Positions 8,056-17,370 are shown, numbered from the stretch's first letter. The stretch: DNA of 64,000 nt from Desulfobaculum sp044987625 (GCF_044987625.1 NZ_JBJDSB010000002.1:496001-560000), one strand, 5' to 3'. Notes: generated from the sequence alone by a model not told the origin. Made by a program: numbers and translations.

Positions 8056-10314
8056 ATGACATGTGCACGACACGGCGATGACGGGCAGGTGACATCGGCT
8101 GGAATGTGTTGGGGCATTTGGGTGGCCTTTGTGGTGGCCTACGCCGTGGCCGTCCTGCTGCATATGGCGGAAGTGCCGGCGTGGCTGCGCGCGGACCTGC
8201 GCGTTGGCGGCGAGGCCATTGTGGGCACGCATGATGCCTACGCATGGATGGCCGGAGCCAAGGGCACCAGCCGTCTGGCCGGACAGCCGCTCAGCCTGTT
8301 GCTGGGGTGGTTGCATGGGGCCACGGGAATCCCCCTTGGTGACATTGCGTTTTGGATGCCGCCTTTTGTTGCCGCCCTTGCCGCGCTTCCTGCCGCCTTT
8401 TTGGCCGCGCGGCTGGTGCACCCCGCCGCGGGACTTGCCGCCGGATTTCTGGCCGTGGCCTGTCCCGGTTTTTTTATCCGCACACGTGTCGGGTTCTGCG
8501 ACACGGACATTCTGACCCTGTTTTTTCCCCTGATGGCGACGGCGTGGTTTTATGTCCTTTTGACGCCCTTTATGCGCGGCGCGTGGCGGCGTGGCAAGGC
8601 TGATGCGTCTGCGCCCAAGGACGGCGCGGAGCAGGATGCTGACGCCGCAGACGCAGAGCGCGGCTTGTGGGAGCACCGCCGCACTGCGCCAGCCGGGGCG
8701 GTGGGCCTTGGCGCGCTCCTTTGGCTGTATACGTGGTTCTATGGTTCCGGCTTTGTGATTGCCCTTGGCCTGTGCGGGGTGTGCGGCGCAGTGGCCTTGG
8801 TGGCTTCGCGGCACGGGGCGTGGGGGGAGATTGTTTTCTTGGTCGCTCTTGTCCTGATGTCATGGTTGGCGGGACCGGTGGGATGGATTGTGGGCGCGGC
8901 GCTGGCTGGCGCAGCACGGCTGCGCCCGGAGGGAGTGTATCGCTGGCGCATGCCCCTGACCGCTCTCCTTGGCGCCGGCGCCTTTGTCGCGCTTCTTCTG
9001 GTTCGGCAGGGGGATGTGGCGACCATAGGCGTTATCCTGACCAAATATTTGGGCCTTGGCCCTGCTGACGAGACGGTGCGTAAGGCGTGGGGCGACCTGA
9101 ATTTGCCGTCGGTTATCTCCAGCGTGCGTGAGGCCACGCGGCCCGCGCCGGACGCGGTTTTGCGCTTTATGAGCGGCAATTGGGTGATGAGCGCCGTGGG
9201 CATTGCGGGGTATCTGGCTCTGGCGTGGCGGCGACCTGCCGCGTTGATGCTGTCGCCGATGCTGGCTCTTGGCGTGGTCGGCGGCTGGCTGGGGACGCGC
9301 TTTACCATGTATTCCGGCGTGATTGTCGGCCTTGGGCTGGCGTATATCGTGTCGTGGCTGGTGGTGCGGTACCGTGATTCGACGCGCACACACTGGGTGT
9401 TTCACGCGGGGCTGTTGTGTGTGGTGAGCTTGCCCACGGTGATGAATCTGGACGCCTTTGACCCCGTACCTGTGGTGACGCCGCAGTATGCGGCAACCCT
9501 TGATGACGTGGGGCGGTTGGCCGAGCCGGATGCTGTGCTGTGGCAGTGGTGGGACTTTGGCTACGCCGCGCAGTATTACGCGGAGCGCGACACGCTGGGC
9601 GACGGCGCGCGGCAGGATGGCAACGTGCTGTATACCCTTGGCAAGGTGCACAGCACGCCTTCTCCGCTACAGGCGTGGCAATTTCTGCGCTACATGGCGG
9701 CGGAGCGCGAGCGGCAGGCGCAGGCGGCCGGGGACGACGCGCCGCCGGCTCCGCAGGCCTTGCGGCTTCCCGTCGCGCCCTTTGACCCCGTGGCGGGTCT
9801 TGCGCAGATGGGCGCGGAAAAAGCGCAGGCTTTTGTGGAATCCCTTGCGCGGGAGCGCCGGGAGTGGCCCGTGACCGGGCGGCAGCAGTTTTTGACCGTG
9901 GGATGGGAGAATCTGCGCATCGCTACATGGATAACGCGTTTCGGGCATTGGAAACTCGACTCCGGCGCGGCGGGCGGCGGGTCGTCCAAGCGGCTTTTGC
10001 AGGGCACGAGCTTTGATTTGGAAAATGGGCGGGCGCACATTGACGGCATTGGCGTTGTGCCCCTTGCGACCATGGATTTCATCCGCCGGGACGGGAGCTT
10101 TCACCAGTACCAGTGGCATTCGGGCGGCAGGGTGCGCATTGTGGCCAACGAGCTGAGCGGGGAGATTTTGGTCATGGATGGCGAGGCGCGCCGCTCACTC
10201 ATGGCAAAGATGCTTCTTGATGATCCTTCGGCCTTTGCGCCGTATTTTACGCTTGTGGTGGACCGCGCGCCGTGGGCGCGGGCCTACCGCGTGAATACGG
10301 ACATCGGCGGGTAG
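8056..10314 (+). CDS. STT3/PglB-type oligosaccharyltransferase
   Basis: This membrane enzyme transfers a lipid-linked oligosaccharide to asparagine in periplasmic or exported proteins. The 752-residue product has many N-terminal membrane spans and a soluble C-terminal domain. All catalytic signatures are visible: Asp60 in the first external loop (THDAY), the DxD pair Asp149/Asp151 (CDTD), the SVRE glutamate Glu359 (equivalent of the TIXE loop), and the WWDFG acceptor-sequon-binding motif (498-502). It is transcribed divergently from the nth-like gene across about 117 bases and stands alone. No pgl glycan-assembly genes adjoin it, so its glycan is probably made elsewhere, possibly by the 38-64 kb cluster. 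Confidence 0.93.
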   Translation: MTCARHGDDGQVTSAGMCWGIWVAFVVAYAVAVLLHMAEVPAWLRADLRVGGEAIVGTHDAYAWMAGAKGTSRLAGQPLSLLLGWLHGATGIPLGDIAFWMPPFVAALAALPAAFLAARLVHPAAGLAAGFLAVACPGFFIRTRVGFCDTDILTLFFPLMATAWFYVLLTPFMRGAWRRGKADASAPKDGAEQDADAADAERGLWEHRRTAPAGAVGLGALLWLYTWFYGSGFVIALGLCGVCGAVALVASRHGAWGEIVFLVALVLMSWLAGPVGWIVGAALAGAARLRPEGVYRWRMPLTALLGAGAFVALLLVRQGDVATIGVILTKYLGLGPADETVRKAWGDLNLPSVISSVREATRPAPDAVLRFMSGNWVMSAVGIAGYLALAWRRPAALMLSPMLALGVVGGWLGTRFTMYSGVIVGLGLAYIVSWLVVRYRDSTRTHWVFHAGLLCVVSLPTVMNLDAFDPVPVVTPQYAATLDDVGRLAEPDAVLWQWWDFGYAAQYYAERDTLGDGARQDGNVLYTLGKVHSTPSPLQAWQFLRYMAAERERQAQAAGDDAPPAPQALRLPVAPFDPVAGLAQMGAEKAQAFVESLARERREWPVTGRQQFLTVGWENLRIATWITRFGHWKLDSGAAGGGSSKRLLQGTSFDLENGRAHIDGIGVVPLATMDFIRRDGSFHQYQWHSGGRVRIVANELSGEILVMDGEARRSLMAKMLLDDPSAFAPYFTLVVDRAPWARAYRVNTDIGG

Positions 10315-10325
10315 AGCCTGCAAAA

Positions 10326-10353
10326 GGGCGGCAGGGCCAAAGCCCCACCGCCC
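10326..10353. repeat. GC-rich inverted repeat after the oligosaccharyltransferase gene
   Basis: This is an imperfect stem (GGGCGG and GGGC pairing with GCCC and CCGCCC) just after the stop codon. It could end or protect the transcript, but there is no T-run. The remaining 160 bases to prmA show no convincing gene. Confidence 0.4.
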
Positions 10354-10513
10354 GGAAGTGCGGATGCGTTCGTCACGGCGTGGGCGCGGGCTGGCGCTCT
10401 GCGCGGCGCGGTGACGGACTGGGGGCACAGCTTCGCGTCAAGCTATGGCGCGGTGGTTGTGCCTTTTTGTGTGGCGGCGTCCCGTGTTTGCGGGGGTATC
10501 CGCCGATGCGCCG

Positions 10514-11377
10514 CTAGGCGGGCATCTTGCTCCAGATGAGCGCGGTCCACTCGTTCTTGGAGTGTCGTTCCGGCGCGGGCAGGCCAAGGCCGGTGTAGAC
10601 CTCTGCCACGGCGTCCGCCTGTTCGTTCAGAATGCCGGAGAGCACAAGGCACCCGCCGGATTTGGCCTTGGCGATGATCTGCTCGGCCATGGCCTTGAGC
10701 GGATTGGCGAGGATGTTGGCGACCACAAGGTCAAAGCGCTCGTCGCCGCCTGCCGCGTCCACGGAGCCGGTGCCGAGGGCAAATTCATCGCCAACGCCGT
10801 TGATGGTGCGGTTTTCCAGCGCGTTTTCAATGGCAAGGGGGTCAATGTCCAGACCTATGCCGGAAAGGCCCAGCTTGCAGCAGCCAATGCCGAGGATGCC
10901 GGAGCCGGTGCCAAGGTCGAAGAACCTGCCGCCGGCGGCAACCGCGCCGCCTTGCACCAGCGAGTCGATGGCTTCAAGGCACAGGGCCGTGGTACCGTGG
11001 TGGCCGGTGCCAAAGGCGGTTTTCGGCTCGATGATGATGGGCATGGAGCCTTCGGGGGCTTCGTCCTTCCGCCACGGGGGCAGAACGATAAACCGTCCGG
11101 CTTCCACCGGGGTGAAGAACTCGCGCCATGCGCTGGCCCAGTCCTGTTCCTCGATGCTGTCGCGGTGGATGGTGATGTCCGGCCACGTGGCGGACAGGCC
11201 TTGAATAACGTCATGCGCGGCGGCGGATTCCTCAAAGTAGATGCGGAACAGCACTTCCTCGTGCTGGGTGGAAAGCTCCTCCTGCCAGCCGTGGGGGGCG
11301 TTTTCCGTCAGGTAGAAGGTGACGTCCTCCACGAGGGAGTCCGGGACCGTGCATTCGATTTGCAGAAGATTTTTCAT
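10514..11377 (-). CDS. prmA: Ribosomal protein L11 methyltransferase
   Basis: PrmA methylates lysines and the N-terminus of ribosomal protein L11 using SAM. The 287-residue sequence has the N-terminal L11-recognition domain (about 1-100), then the family signature AFGTGHHGTT (121-130), the SAM-binding motif DLGTGSG (154-160) and VVANILANPL in the catalytic core. The ATG at 11377 is preceded by AGGA. It lies downstream of dut and argD on the same strand, separated by a 260-base gap. Confidence 0.95.
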   Translation of the reverse strand: MKNLLQIECTVPDSLVEDVTFYLTENAPHGWQEELSTQHEEVLFRIYFEESAAAHDVIQGLSATWPDITIHRDSIEEQDWASAWREFFTPVEAGRFIVLPPWRKDEAPEGSMPIIIEPKTAFGTGHHGTTALCLEAIDSLVQGGAVAAGGRFFDLGTGSGILGIGCCKLGLSGIGLDIDPLAIENALENRTINGVGDEFALGTGSVDAAGGDERFDLVVANILANPLKAMAEQIIAKAKSGGCLVLSGILNEQADAVAEVYTGLGLPAPERHSKNEWTALIWSKMPA

Positions 11378-11602
11378 GAATTCCTGTGGTGTTATACTCT
11401 GTTGTCCACAATGCGGCCTGTGCCGGCCTCCGGCACGCGGCGCACGCGCTCGGTTGTGGGCGGCGCGTCCGGCGTTATGCCCGGACGCTGCCGGGGCAAC
11501 TGGCGCGGTGCGGGAACGCTCTGCGGCTGTTCTGGGGGCTGTGGGCCGCTTGCGGCTGGTGTGGTCATGGGCATGGGCGTCTTTGTCTTTCGCCGCGTTG
11601 TG

Positions 11603-11625
11603 CGCCGGGGCCGAGGCCCCGGCGT
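11603..11625 (-). terminator. Possible terminator hairpin after argD
   Basis: A perfect GC-rich inverted repeat (GCCGGGGCC and its complement) lies about 15 bases past the argD stop. There is no T-run, so termination strength is uncertain. The rest of the gap (11378-11600) holds a 60-codon proline-rich frame on the minus strand that I do not consider a proven gene. Confidence 0.4.
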
Positions 11626-11637
11626 GAAAAGGCGGCG

Positions 11638-12837
11638 CTAGGCCTGCGCGAGCAGGCGGTCAAGCTCCTTGGCGTAGCGCTCAAGGTCTGCCGGGTCGAT
11701 AATAAGCGGCGGCAGCAGGCGCAGGATGGTCCCCTGCGTCAGGTTGCAGATAAAGCCTGCATCCATGAGGCCCTGCCAGATGGCCTGTCCGGGGATGGTG
11801 AGTTCGATGCCGATGATGAGGCCAAGGCCGCGCACCTCGGCAATCTTGCCGGGGTGGCGCTCCTGCAGCGAGCGGAAGAGGTCAAGGGCGTAGGCGCCGG
11901 TCTGTGCGGCTTTTTCGCAGATGCCGTCGCGCTTCATAATATCCAGTACCGTGCAGGCCACCGCGCTGACAAGGGCGTTTCCGCCAAAAGTGGTTCCGTG
12001 GCTGCCGGGGGTGAAGGCCGCGGCAACGGTGTCCGTGGCCAGCAGCGCGCCCATGGGCAGGCCGTTGGCCAGCGGCTTGGCCGTGGTAAAGATGTCCGGC
12101 GTGATGCCGTAATGCTGGTGCGCCCAGTACTTGCCGGTGCGGCCAAGGCCGGTTTGCACCTCATCCACAATGAGCAGGATGTCCTTTTCGCGGCACAGGG
12201 CCACAAGGGCGTCCACATACTCCTGCGACAGCGGCCGCACGCCGCGTTCGCCCTGAATAAGCTCCACCATCACAGCGGCGGTTTTGCCGGTAATGGCTGC
12301 GCGCACGGCGTCAATGTCCATGAATGGCACTGTGATAAAGCCCTCGGGCAGCGGCTCGAAACCGTCCTTGACCTTGGGCTGGCCGGTTGCGGTCAGCGTG
12401 GCGAGAGTTCGCCCGTGGAAAGAGCCGTCAAGTGTGATAACCTCGTAGGCGTCACGGTCTTTGACGGTGTGCATGTAGCGGCGGGCCATTTTGATGGCGG
12501 CTTCGTTCGCTTCCGCGCCGGAGTTGCAGAAGAAGGCTTTGTCCGCGCCGCAGGTGGCCAGCAGGCGTTCGGCAAGCTCCACCTGCTCCGTCTGGTGGAA
12601 AAGATTGCTCACATGCCCCAGCTTGGACCACTGGCTGGTGAGGGTGCCCAGCAGTTCCTCATTGGCGTGGCCGAGGTTGCAGACGGCGATGCCCGCAAGC
12701 AGGTCCACATATTCCTTGCCGGAGCTGTCATAAAGGCGGGTGCCCGAGGCGCGCTCCACTGCCAGTGGGTAGCGTGCGTAGGTGTTGCAGATGGAAGCGG
12801 TGTCACGTTCTTTGAGCGCGCTGAGTGCATCGGACAT
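11638..12837 (-). CDS. argD: Acetylornithine aminotransferase
   Basis: This PLP enzyme of arginine synthesis converts N-acetylglutamate semialdehyde to N2-acetylornithine, and often also serves lysine synthesis as DapC. The 399-residue product has the class-III aminotransferase pattern: NSGAEANEAAIKMAR (105-119), the cofactor aspartate in LLIVDEVQTGLGRTG (221-235), and the Schiff-base Lys254 in TTAKPLANGLPMG. The length matches the family. It follows dut by 33 bases and probably shares its transcript. Related ornithine or succinylornithine transaminases cannot be excluded, but ArgD is the usual anaerobe enzyme. Confidence 0.93.
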   Translation of the reverse strand: MSDALSALKERDTASICNTYARYPLAVERASGTRLYDSSGKEYVDLLAGIAVCNLGHANEELLGTLTSQWSKLGHVSNLFHQTEQVELAERLLATCGADKAFFCNSGAEANEAAIKMARRYMHTVKDRDAYEVITLDGSFHGRTLATLTATGQPKVKDGFEPLPEGFITVPFMDIDAVRAAITGKTAAVMVELIQGERGVRPLSQEYVDALVALCREKDILLIVDEVQTGLGRTGKYWAHQHYGITPDIFTTAKPLANGLPMGALLATDTVAAAFTPGSHGTTFGGNALVSAVACTVLDIMKRDGICEKAAQTGAYALDLFRSLQERHPGKIAEVRGLGLIIGIELTIPGQAIWQGLMDAGFICNLTQGTILRLLPPLIIDPADLERYAKELDRLLAQA

Positions 12838-12870
12838 GGTGGGTTTCTCCCTGTGCCGCCGGGTGGCGGA

Positions 12871-13356
12871 TTACATTTTCCCTGTGTGGCCGAATCCGCC
12901 AGCGCCGCGGGCGGTTTCGGAAAGATCAGTCACCTTGGTCAGCCGCGCCTGATGCACGGGCTGAAACACGAGCTGGGCAATGCGCTGCCCTCGTCGGAGT
13001 CGTCGTGTCTGGTCCGAGGTGTTGAGCAGGGAAACGATAATCTCGCCTCTGTAGTCGGGGTCGATAACGCCCACGCCTTGGCTGACGGTCAGGCCTTCCT
13101 TGGTGCCCAGACCGCTGCGGGAGTAGACGAATCCGGCCACCGACGGAGATTTGATGTCGATGGCGATTCCGGTGGGAATGGCGCGCCGTTCTCCGGGCGG
13201 GATGGTCAGCGTCTCTTCGTCGATGCAGGCCCGCAGGTCGAACCCTGCGGAACCGGTGGTGGAATAGGCGGGCGGATGCTCCTCCAGCACCGGGTGCAGC
13301 ACCTTGAAGTCAACGTCGATGCTCCCGAAGCCCGGGGCGCTCTGGTCGCTGTACAT
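12871..13356 (-). CDS. dut: dUTP diphosphatase
   Basis: Dut hydrolyses dUTP to dUMP and pyrophosphate, keeping uracil out of DNA and feeding thymidylate synthesis. All five motifs of the trimeric family are visible, including GSAGFDLRA, YSRSGLGTKEGL, GVIDPDYRGEI, RGQRIAQLVF and the C-terminal RGAGGFGHTGKM that closes over the substrate. I chose the ATG at 13356 (161 residues), which has GGAG six bases upstream. A GTG four codons earlier is possible. It is the first gene of a minus-strand run with argD and is divergent from the phosphorylase gene. Confidence 0.95.
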   Translation of the reverse strand: MYSDQSAPGFGSIDVDFKVLHPVLEEHPPAYSTTGSAGFDLRACIDEETLTIPPGERRAIPTGIAIDIKSPSVAGFVYSRSGLGTKEGLTVSQGVGVIDPDYRGEIIVSLLNTSDQTRRLRRGQRIAQLVFQPVHQARLTKVTDLSETARGAGGFGHTGKM

Positions 13357-13503
13357 GGTATGCTCCACAAAACGGGGCCGCCGGGTGGCGGCCGATTAAA
13401 GAGTATGACGCAAAGAGGTAGTCCAGCAGGGCGTGGAAGTCAAAGACCAGCCTCGGGGATGAGCCCTAGGGCAGAAGAGAGTGCTTGCCATTTTGCGGGT
13501 GCA

Positions 13504-13533
13504 TTGGCAGGTTATAACCTGCCGGACTAGTAT
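13504..13533 (+). promoter_or_regulatory. Candidate promoter and 18-bp palindromic operator upstream of the phosphorylase gene
   Basis: The sequence GGCAGGTTATAACCTGCC (13506-13523) is a perfect 18-bp palindrome. It overlaps a plausible sigma-70 promoter: TTGGCA (13504-13509), an 18-base spacer and TAGTAT (13528-13533), placing the start about 36 bases before the phosphorylase ATG. A repressor bound there would block the polymerase. The regulator is unknown. The site could also serve the divergent dut gene. Confidence 0.55.
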
Positions 13534-13575
13534 AGACGCAAGAGTGTACGACAAGCGCCATGCAAGGAGTATGAT

Positions 13576-16149
13576 ATGCAACCTATCCAGGTTTTCAGCG
13601 TGGTTCCGAAACTTCCGGAGAAGTTGAGCCCGCTTTGGGAACTCGCCTACAATTTCCTGTTTGCCTGGAACGGGAACGTTGTGGACCTTTTTTCGCGCAT
13701 AGATCCAGCTTTGTGGCGTAAAAGCGAAAGTAATCCTGTGCGTTTCATTAACAGCCTGCCGCAGGACACGCTGGAGGAGTTGGCAAAGGACGATCTGTTC
13801 CTGACCCGCATGAAGGAGACGGTGGACGAACTCAAGAGCTACGTCGGCGAAGTGGCGACGACCTTCAGCTTCCCCGGCAGCTTGGGCAAGGACCCCGTGG
13901 TGGCGTATTTCAGCTTTGAGTTTGGCATCAGCCCGTGTCTGCCCATCTATTCGGGCGGGCTGGGCATTCTTGCCGGTGACCACTTAAAGTCCGCCAGCGA
14001 CCTGAACATTCCTCTTGTGGGCATTGGGCTGTGCTATCAGCAGGGGTACTTCCGTCAGCGCCTTGCCCCGGACGGCTGGCAGCACGAGCACTACCCCGTG
14101 TATGATTTTGAGCAGATGCCCATATCCCTTGTGAAGGACGACAACGGGCGCCCCGTGCGTATTACCCTTGACCTGCAGGACAGGCAGGTGACGGTGCAGC
14201 TGTGGAAGGCGGCTGTGGGGCGGGTGAATCTGTTCCTGATGGACACCAATATCCCCGAGAATCCGCCGGAGTTCCGCCAGTTGACCACACGCCTGTACGG
14301 CGGCGACTGGGAGATGCGCCTCCAGCAGGAGATGCTACTCGGTATCGGCGGCATCAAGGCCTTGTCGGCCCTTGGGCTGGACCCGAAAATCATCCACATG
14401 AACGAAGGCCACTCCGCCTTTGCCGGGCTGGAGCGCATTCGGGTGTTCATGAAGGAATGCGGCATGAGCTACGAGGCGGCGGTGGAACTTGCCGCGTCTA
14501 GCTGCGTGTTTACCACGCATACGCCTGTTCCCGCGGGTAATGACAGGTTCCCGCCGGACCTGATGCAGCGCTATATGGAGCCGTACGCGCAGGAGCTTGG
14601 CCTTGCCTTTAAGGTCTTTATGGCCCTTGGGCGCGAGGACCCGCGAGACGATGCGGAATCCTTCTGCATGACGGTGCTGGCGCTGCGCCTGTCACGCTTC
14701 AATAACGGTGTGAGTGAATTGCACGGGCACGTGTCGCGCAATATGTGGAAGCGTGTGTGGCCGCAATTCCCCACGGAGGACGTCCCCATCGGGGACATTA
14801 CCAACGGGGTGCACCACCCTAGCTGGGTGGCTGATGACCTTGGGCTGTTGTTCGACCGCTACCTTGGCTCCAACTGGCGCGAGGACCCGGACTGCCAGCG
14901 TGTGTGGAAAAACGCCGACGCCATCCCCGACGCCGAACTCTGGCGCACGCACGAGCGGCTTCGTGAGCGCCTAGTGGACTTCGTCCGCCATCGCCTGCGG
15001 CAGGAGCTTCTGCAGAAGGGCGCGCGGCGCAGCGAGGTGGAGGCCGCCGAGGACGTGCTGGACCCGCAGGCCCTGACCATTGGTTTTGCGCGGCGATTTG
15101 CCACCTACAAGCGCGCGAACCTGCTCCTGCAGGACAGGGACCGCCTGCTCAAGCTGCTGCACAACAACCAGCGTGGGGTGCAGTTCATCTTTGCGGGCAA
15201 GGCGCACCCTGCCGACAACGAAGGCAAGAAAATCATCCAGCAGATTGTGCAGTTTTGCCGCGAGGGCGACTGCCGGCCCAAAATGGTCTTTCTGCAGGAC
15301 TACGACATGGACATTGCCGAGCACATGCTTCAGGGCTGCGACGTGTGGTTGAACAATCCGCGCGTGCCTCTTGAGGCGTGCGGCACCAGCGGCATGAAGG
15401 CCATGGTCAACGGCGTCATCAATCTGAGCACGCTGGACGGCTGGTGGGCCGAGGCCTACCGCTCGGACAACAGCGTGGGCTGGTCCATTGGCCGCGGGGA
15501 AACCTACGACGACCTGCGGCATCAGGATTTTGTGGAGTCGCAGATTCTGTACACCCTGCTGGAGACGGAAGTGGTGCCGGACTTCTATGACCGTGGCCAT
15601 GGCAATCTGCCCCGCGCGTGGGTAGAGCGGATGAAGCGCGCGCTGGTGGAGTTAGGCCCGGTGTTCACCTCGCACCGCATGGTGGAGGACTACGCAAACA
15701 TTGCTTATCTGCCCGCGTACAGGAACTATCTGGAGCTGACGCAGAATGACTTCCAGGCCGCCAAGGAGCTTGCCGAGTGGCGGATGGATATGATGACCAA
15801 GTGGCATGGGCTGGATATCCGCAACGTGGCGGCCCAGCAGCAGGGCGAGGTGAACGTTGGCGTTCCCATCCCTGTTACGGCGGAAGTGCACCTCAACGGC
15901 ATTGAAGCCAGCAACGTGCTGGTGGAAATCTACGCCGGGGCGCTTGATCAGGACGGCAACTTCAAGCAGCGGGCCGCTGTGGAGATGACGCCGGGCGAGT
16001 TTGTGGAGGAAGGCTGGTGCCGCTATACCGGGGAGTTTGCGCCGCAGTGGCCGGGACGTTTTGGGTACACCGTACGTGTGCTGCCGCGCCACAAAAACTT
16101 GCTGGACCCGCACTCCCTTGGTCTGATCCGCTGGGCGGACCAAGGCTAG
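13576..16149 (+). CDS. glgP: Alpha-glucan (glycogen/maltodextrin) phosphorylase
   Basis: This PLP-dependent GT35 enzyme releases glucose-1-phosphate from alpha-1,4-glucan. The 857-residue protein has an N-terminal DUF3417 domain (about 1-120) seen in the short bacterial/archaeal phosphorylase class. The phosphorylase core follows, with GGLGILAGDH, IHMNEGHSAFAGLERI and TTHTPVPAGNDRF. The PLP lysine is Lys608 in GTSGMKAMVNG. A C-terminal beta-rich region follows. AAGGAG lies seven bases before the ATG. It stands alone between a palindromic promoter and a strong terminator. With glgA and the CBM48 protein at 35-37 kb, it points to glycogen storage. Confidence 0.95.
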   Translation: MQPIQVFSVVPKLPEKLSPLWELAYNFLFAWNGNVVDLFSRIDPALWRKSESNPVRFINSLPQDTLEELAKDDLFLTRMKETVDELKSYVGEVATTFSFPGSLGKDPVVAYFSFEFGISPCLPIYSGGLGILAGDHLKSASDLNIPLVGIGLCYQQGYFRQRLAPDGWQHEHYPVYDFEQMPISLVKDDNGRPVRITLDLQDRQVTVQLWKAAVGRVNLFLMDTNIPENPPEFRQLTTRLYGGDWEMRLQQEMLLGIGGIKALSALGLDPKIIHMNEGHSAFAGLERIRVFMKECGMSYEAAVELAASSCVFTTHTPVPAGNDRFPPDLMQRYMEPYAQELGLAFKVFMALGREDPRDDAESFCMTVLALRLSRFNNGVSELHGHVSRNMWKRVWPQFPTEDVPIGDITNGVHHPSWVADDLGLLFDRYLGSNWREDPDCQRVWKNADAIPDAELWRTHERLRERLVDFVRHRLRQELLQKGARRSEVEAAEDVLDPQALTIGFARRFATYKRANLLLQDRDRLLKLLHNNQRGVQFIFAGKAHPADNEGKKIIQQIVQFCREGDCRPKMVFLQDYDMDIAEHMLQGCDVWLNNPRVPLEACGTSGMKAMVNGVINLSTLDGWWAEAYRSDNSVGWSIGRGETYDDLRHQDFVESQILYTLLETEVVPDFYDRGHGNLPRAWVERMKRALVELGPVFTSHRMVEDYANIAYLPAYRNYLELTQNDFQAAKELAEWRMDMMTKWHGLDIRNVAAQQQGEVNVGVPIPVTAEVHLNGIEASNVLVEIYAGALDQDGNFKQRAAVEMTPGEFVEEGWCRYTGEFAPQWPGRFGYTVRVLPRHKNLLDPHSLGLIRWADQG

Positions 16150-16173
16150 CCAGTCGTATATCTGAGTTAACAG

Positions 16174-16206
16174 CGCCCCGAACCGTACGGTCCGGGGCGT
16201 TTTTTT
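16174..16206 (+). terminator. Rho-independent terminator after the phosphorylase gene
   Basis: The 7-bp CGCCCCG/CGGGGCG stem is extended by the self-complementary ACCGTACGGT, and it runs directly into seven Ts. It lies 25 bases after the stop codon. Confidence 0.9.
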
Positions 16207-16411
16207 GCGTGTCTGTGTAGGCGGGAACTCATGCGCCAGTGTGGGGAGTGAACGCCGCAGAACCCGCGCCGTGTTGGGCCGTGGGCTGGAGAAGATATCT
16301 GCGCGGCTTGGACGGGCTTGGCGGGCCGGGCGGAAGCTGCGCTCTGCAACAGCGTTGTTGTGGCGTCAGGGGAGCGCCCATAGAAAGAGCGGCTCCGTTG
16401 TGGGCGGCCGG

Positions 16412-17212
16412 TCAGGAGCGGGCTTCGGCGTCGTTGGCAATGGCCTCGCTCAGGTGGTCCAGCCAGATGTTGGGGAAGTCCCCGTACTCGGCGGTGCCGC
16501 GCAGGACGCATTCCGTCTGGATGCCCGCGGCGGAGAGAATATTGACCCATGAGTCCGGGCCTGCGCCGCACATGTCTTTTTGGACGTGGCGGCCGGGGAC
16601 GGCCAGCAGCGGGACAAGCCACGCCTTGGTGACGCCCTTTTCCGCCAAGGCCTTGGTGACGTCCTCAATAACGAGGCGGCCGTCCATGGTGGCGACGTAG
16701 ACGTTGTCGTCGCGGCGGCGCAGTTCGTCATACAGGGCGTCGTACATGGAGTCGCCCGCATGCCAAGTGCCGTGTCCCATGAGCACGACGGCTTCCCCGG
16801 TACGGCGCTCCGGCGGCAGGGCGCGCATAACGGCGTCCGCCGCTGCGGCAACGTCACCTTCGTTGGTGATGAGCGGACGGCCAAGGACAATGCGCTCAAA
16901 GCCGCGCTCGCCACCGCGAAAGCGCTGCACGTCCTCCACAAGGTCGTGGTATTCGTCGCCGGGGATGATGTGCAGGGACTGCACGGCCACATGGGTGAAC
17001 TTTTCAAACCACATTTTCTCCAGCGCCTTGCGCACGGAGTCGGTCTTCATGCCCTTGTCGGCAAGTTTGCCGCGAACCACACCGGACGTGAAGGCCCAGC
17101 GGGCGGGCACGCCGGGAAAGCGACGCCGGACGGCGTCGTCAAAGCGCTTGAGCGACAAGTGTGCGGCCTGTCTGCTTGAGCCGAAAGCGACGAGGAGGAT
17201 ACCTTTCTGCAT
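16412..17212 (-). CDS. cbiK: Sirohydrochlorin cobaltochelatase (cytosolic CbiK)
   Basis: CbiK inserts cobalt into sirohydrochlorin in anaerobic cobalamin synthesis, and in sulfate reducers it may also insert iron for siroheme or heme. From the ATG at 17212 the product has 266 residues and starts MQKGILLVAFGSS. The metal-binding histidines are His147 (MGHGTWH) and His209 (GRHVQKD), with the 62-residue spacing of the Salmonella enzyme. An in-frame upstream start adds 19 residues with no chelatase resemblance. There is no signal peptide, so this is the cytosolic rather than the periplasmic form. It follows the metal importer genes, which would supply the cobalt. Confidence 0.93.
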   Translation of the reverse strand: MQKGILLVAFGSSRQAAHLSLKRFDDAVRRRFPGVPARWAFTSGVVRGKLADKGMKTDSVRKALEKMWFEKFTHVAVQSLHIIPGDEYHDLVEDVQRFRGGERGFERIVLGRPLITNEGDVAAAADAVMRALPPERRTGEAVVLMGHGTWHAGDSMYDALYDELRRRDDNVYVATMDGRLVIEDVTKALAEKGVTKAWLVPLLAVPGRHVQKDMCGAGPDSWVNILSAAGIQTECVLRGTAEYGDFPNIWLDHLSEAIANDAEARS

Positions 17213-17243
17213 AATGTCCGTTGATGGTGGTGGATGGGAATTG

Positions 17244-17322
17244 GCGCTACGGGGTAGCGCAAGTCCCATTCATAGCAGAGAAATGGACAATGGAGAAGCC
17301 CCGCGCGGGCGGTAGTCTGCGC
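17244..17322 (-). promoter_or_regulatory. Intercistronic inverted repeats between cbiO and cbiK
   Basis: The 158-base gap holds two hairpins: a perfect 7-bp stem GCGCTAC/GTAGCGC (17244-17260) and a GC-rich stem of the type CCCGCGC/GCGCGGG just upstream (about 17300-17330). Neither has a T-run. They may separate cbiK expression from that of the importer. Confidence 0.4.
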
Positions 17323-17370
17323 GCGGGTGAGGGGTGGACGGCGCGGTGGGGCCACGGCGGCCTGCGGCGG

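Noticed and set aside
11392..11574. 60-codon proline-rich minus-strand frame between argD and prmA
   Set aside because: No ribosome binding site, low-complexity translation, and ends just before prmA; probably untranslated spacer.
11386..13530. Long plus-strand frame of 714 codons
   Set aside because: It lies antisense to argD and dut, both clearly real. High GC causes long mirror frames.
13396..13983. 195-codon minus-strand frame over the phosphorylase start
   Set aside because: It overlaps the conserved DUF3417 region in antisense and the palindromic promoter.
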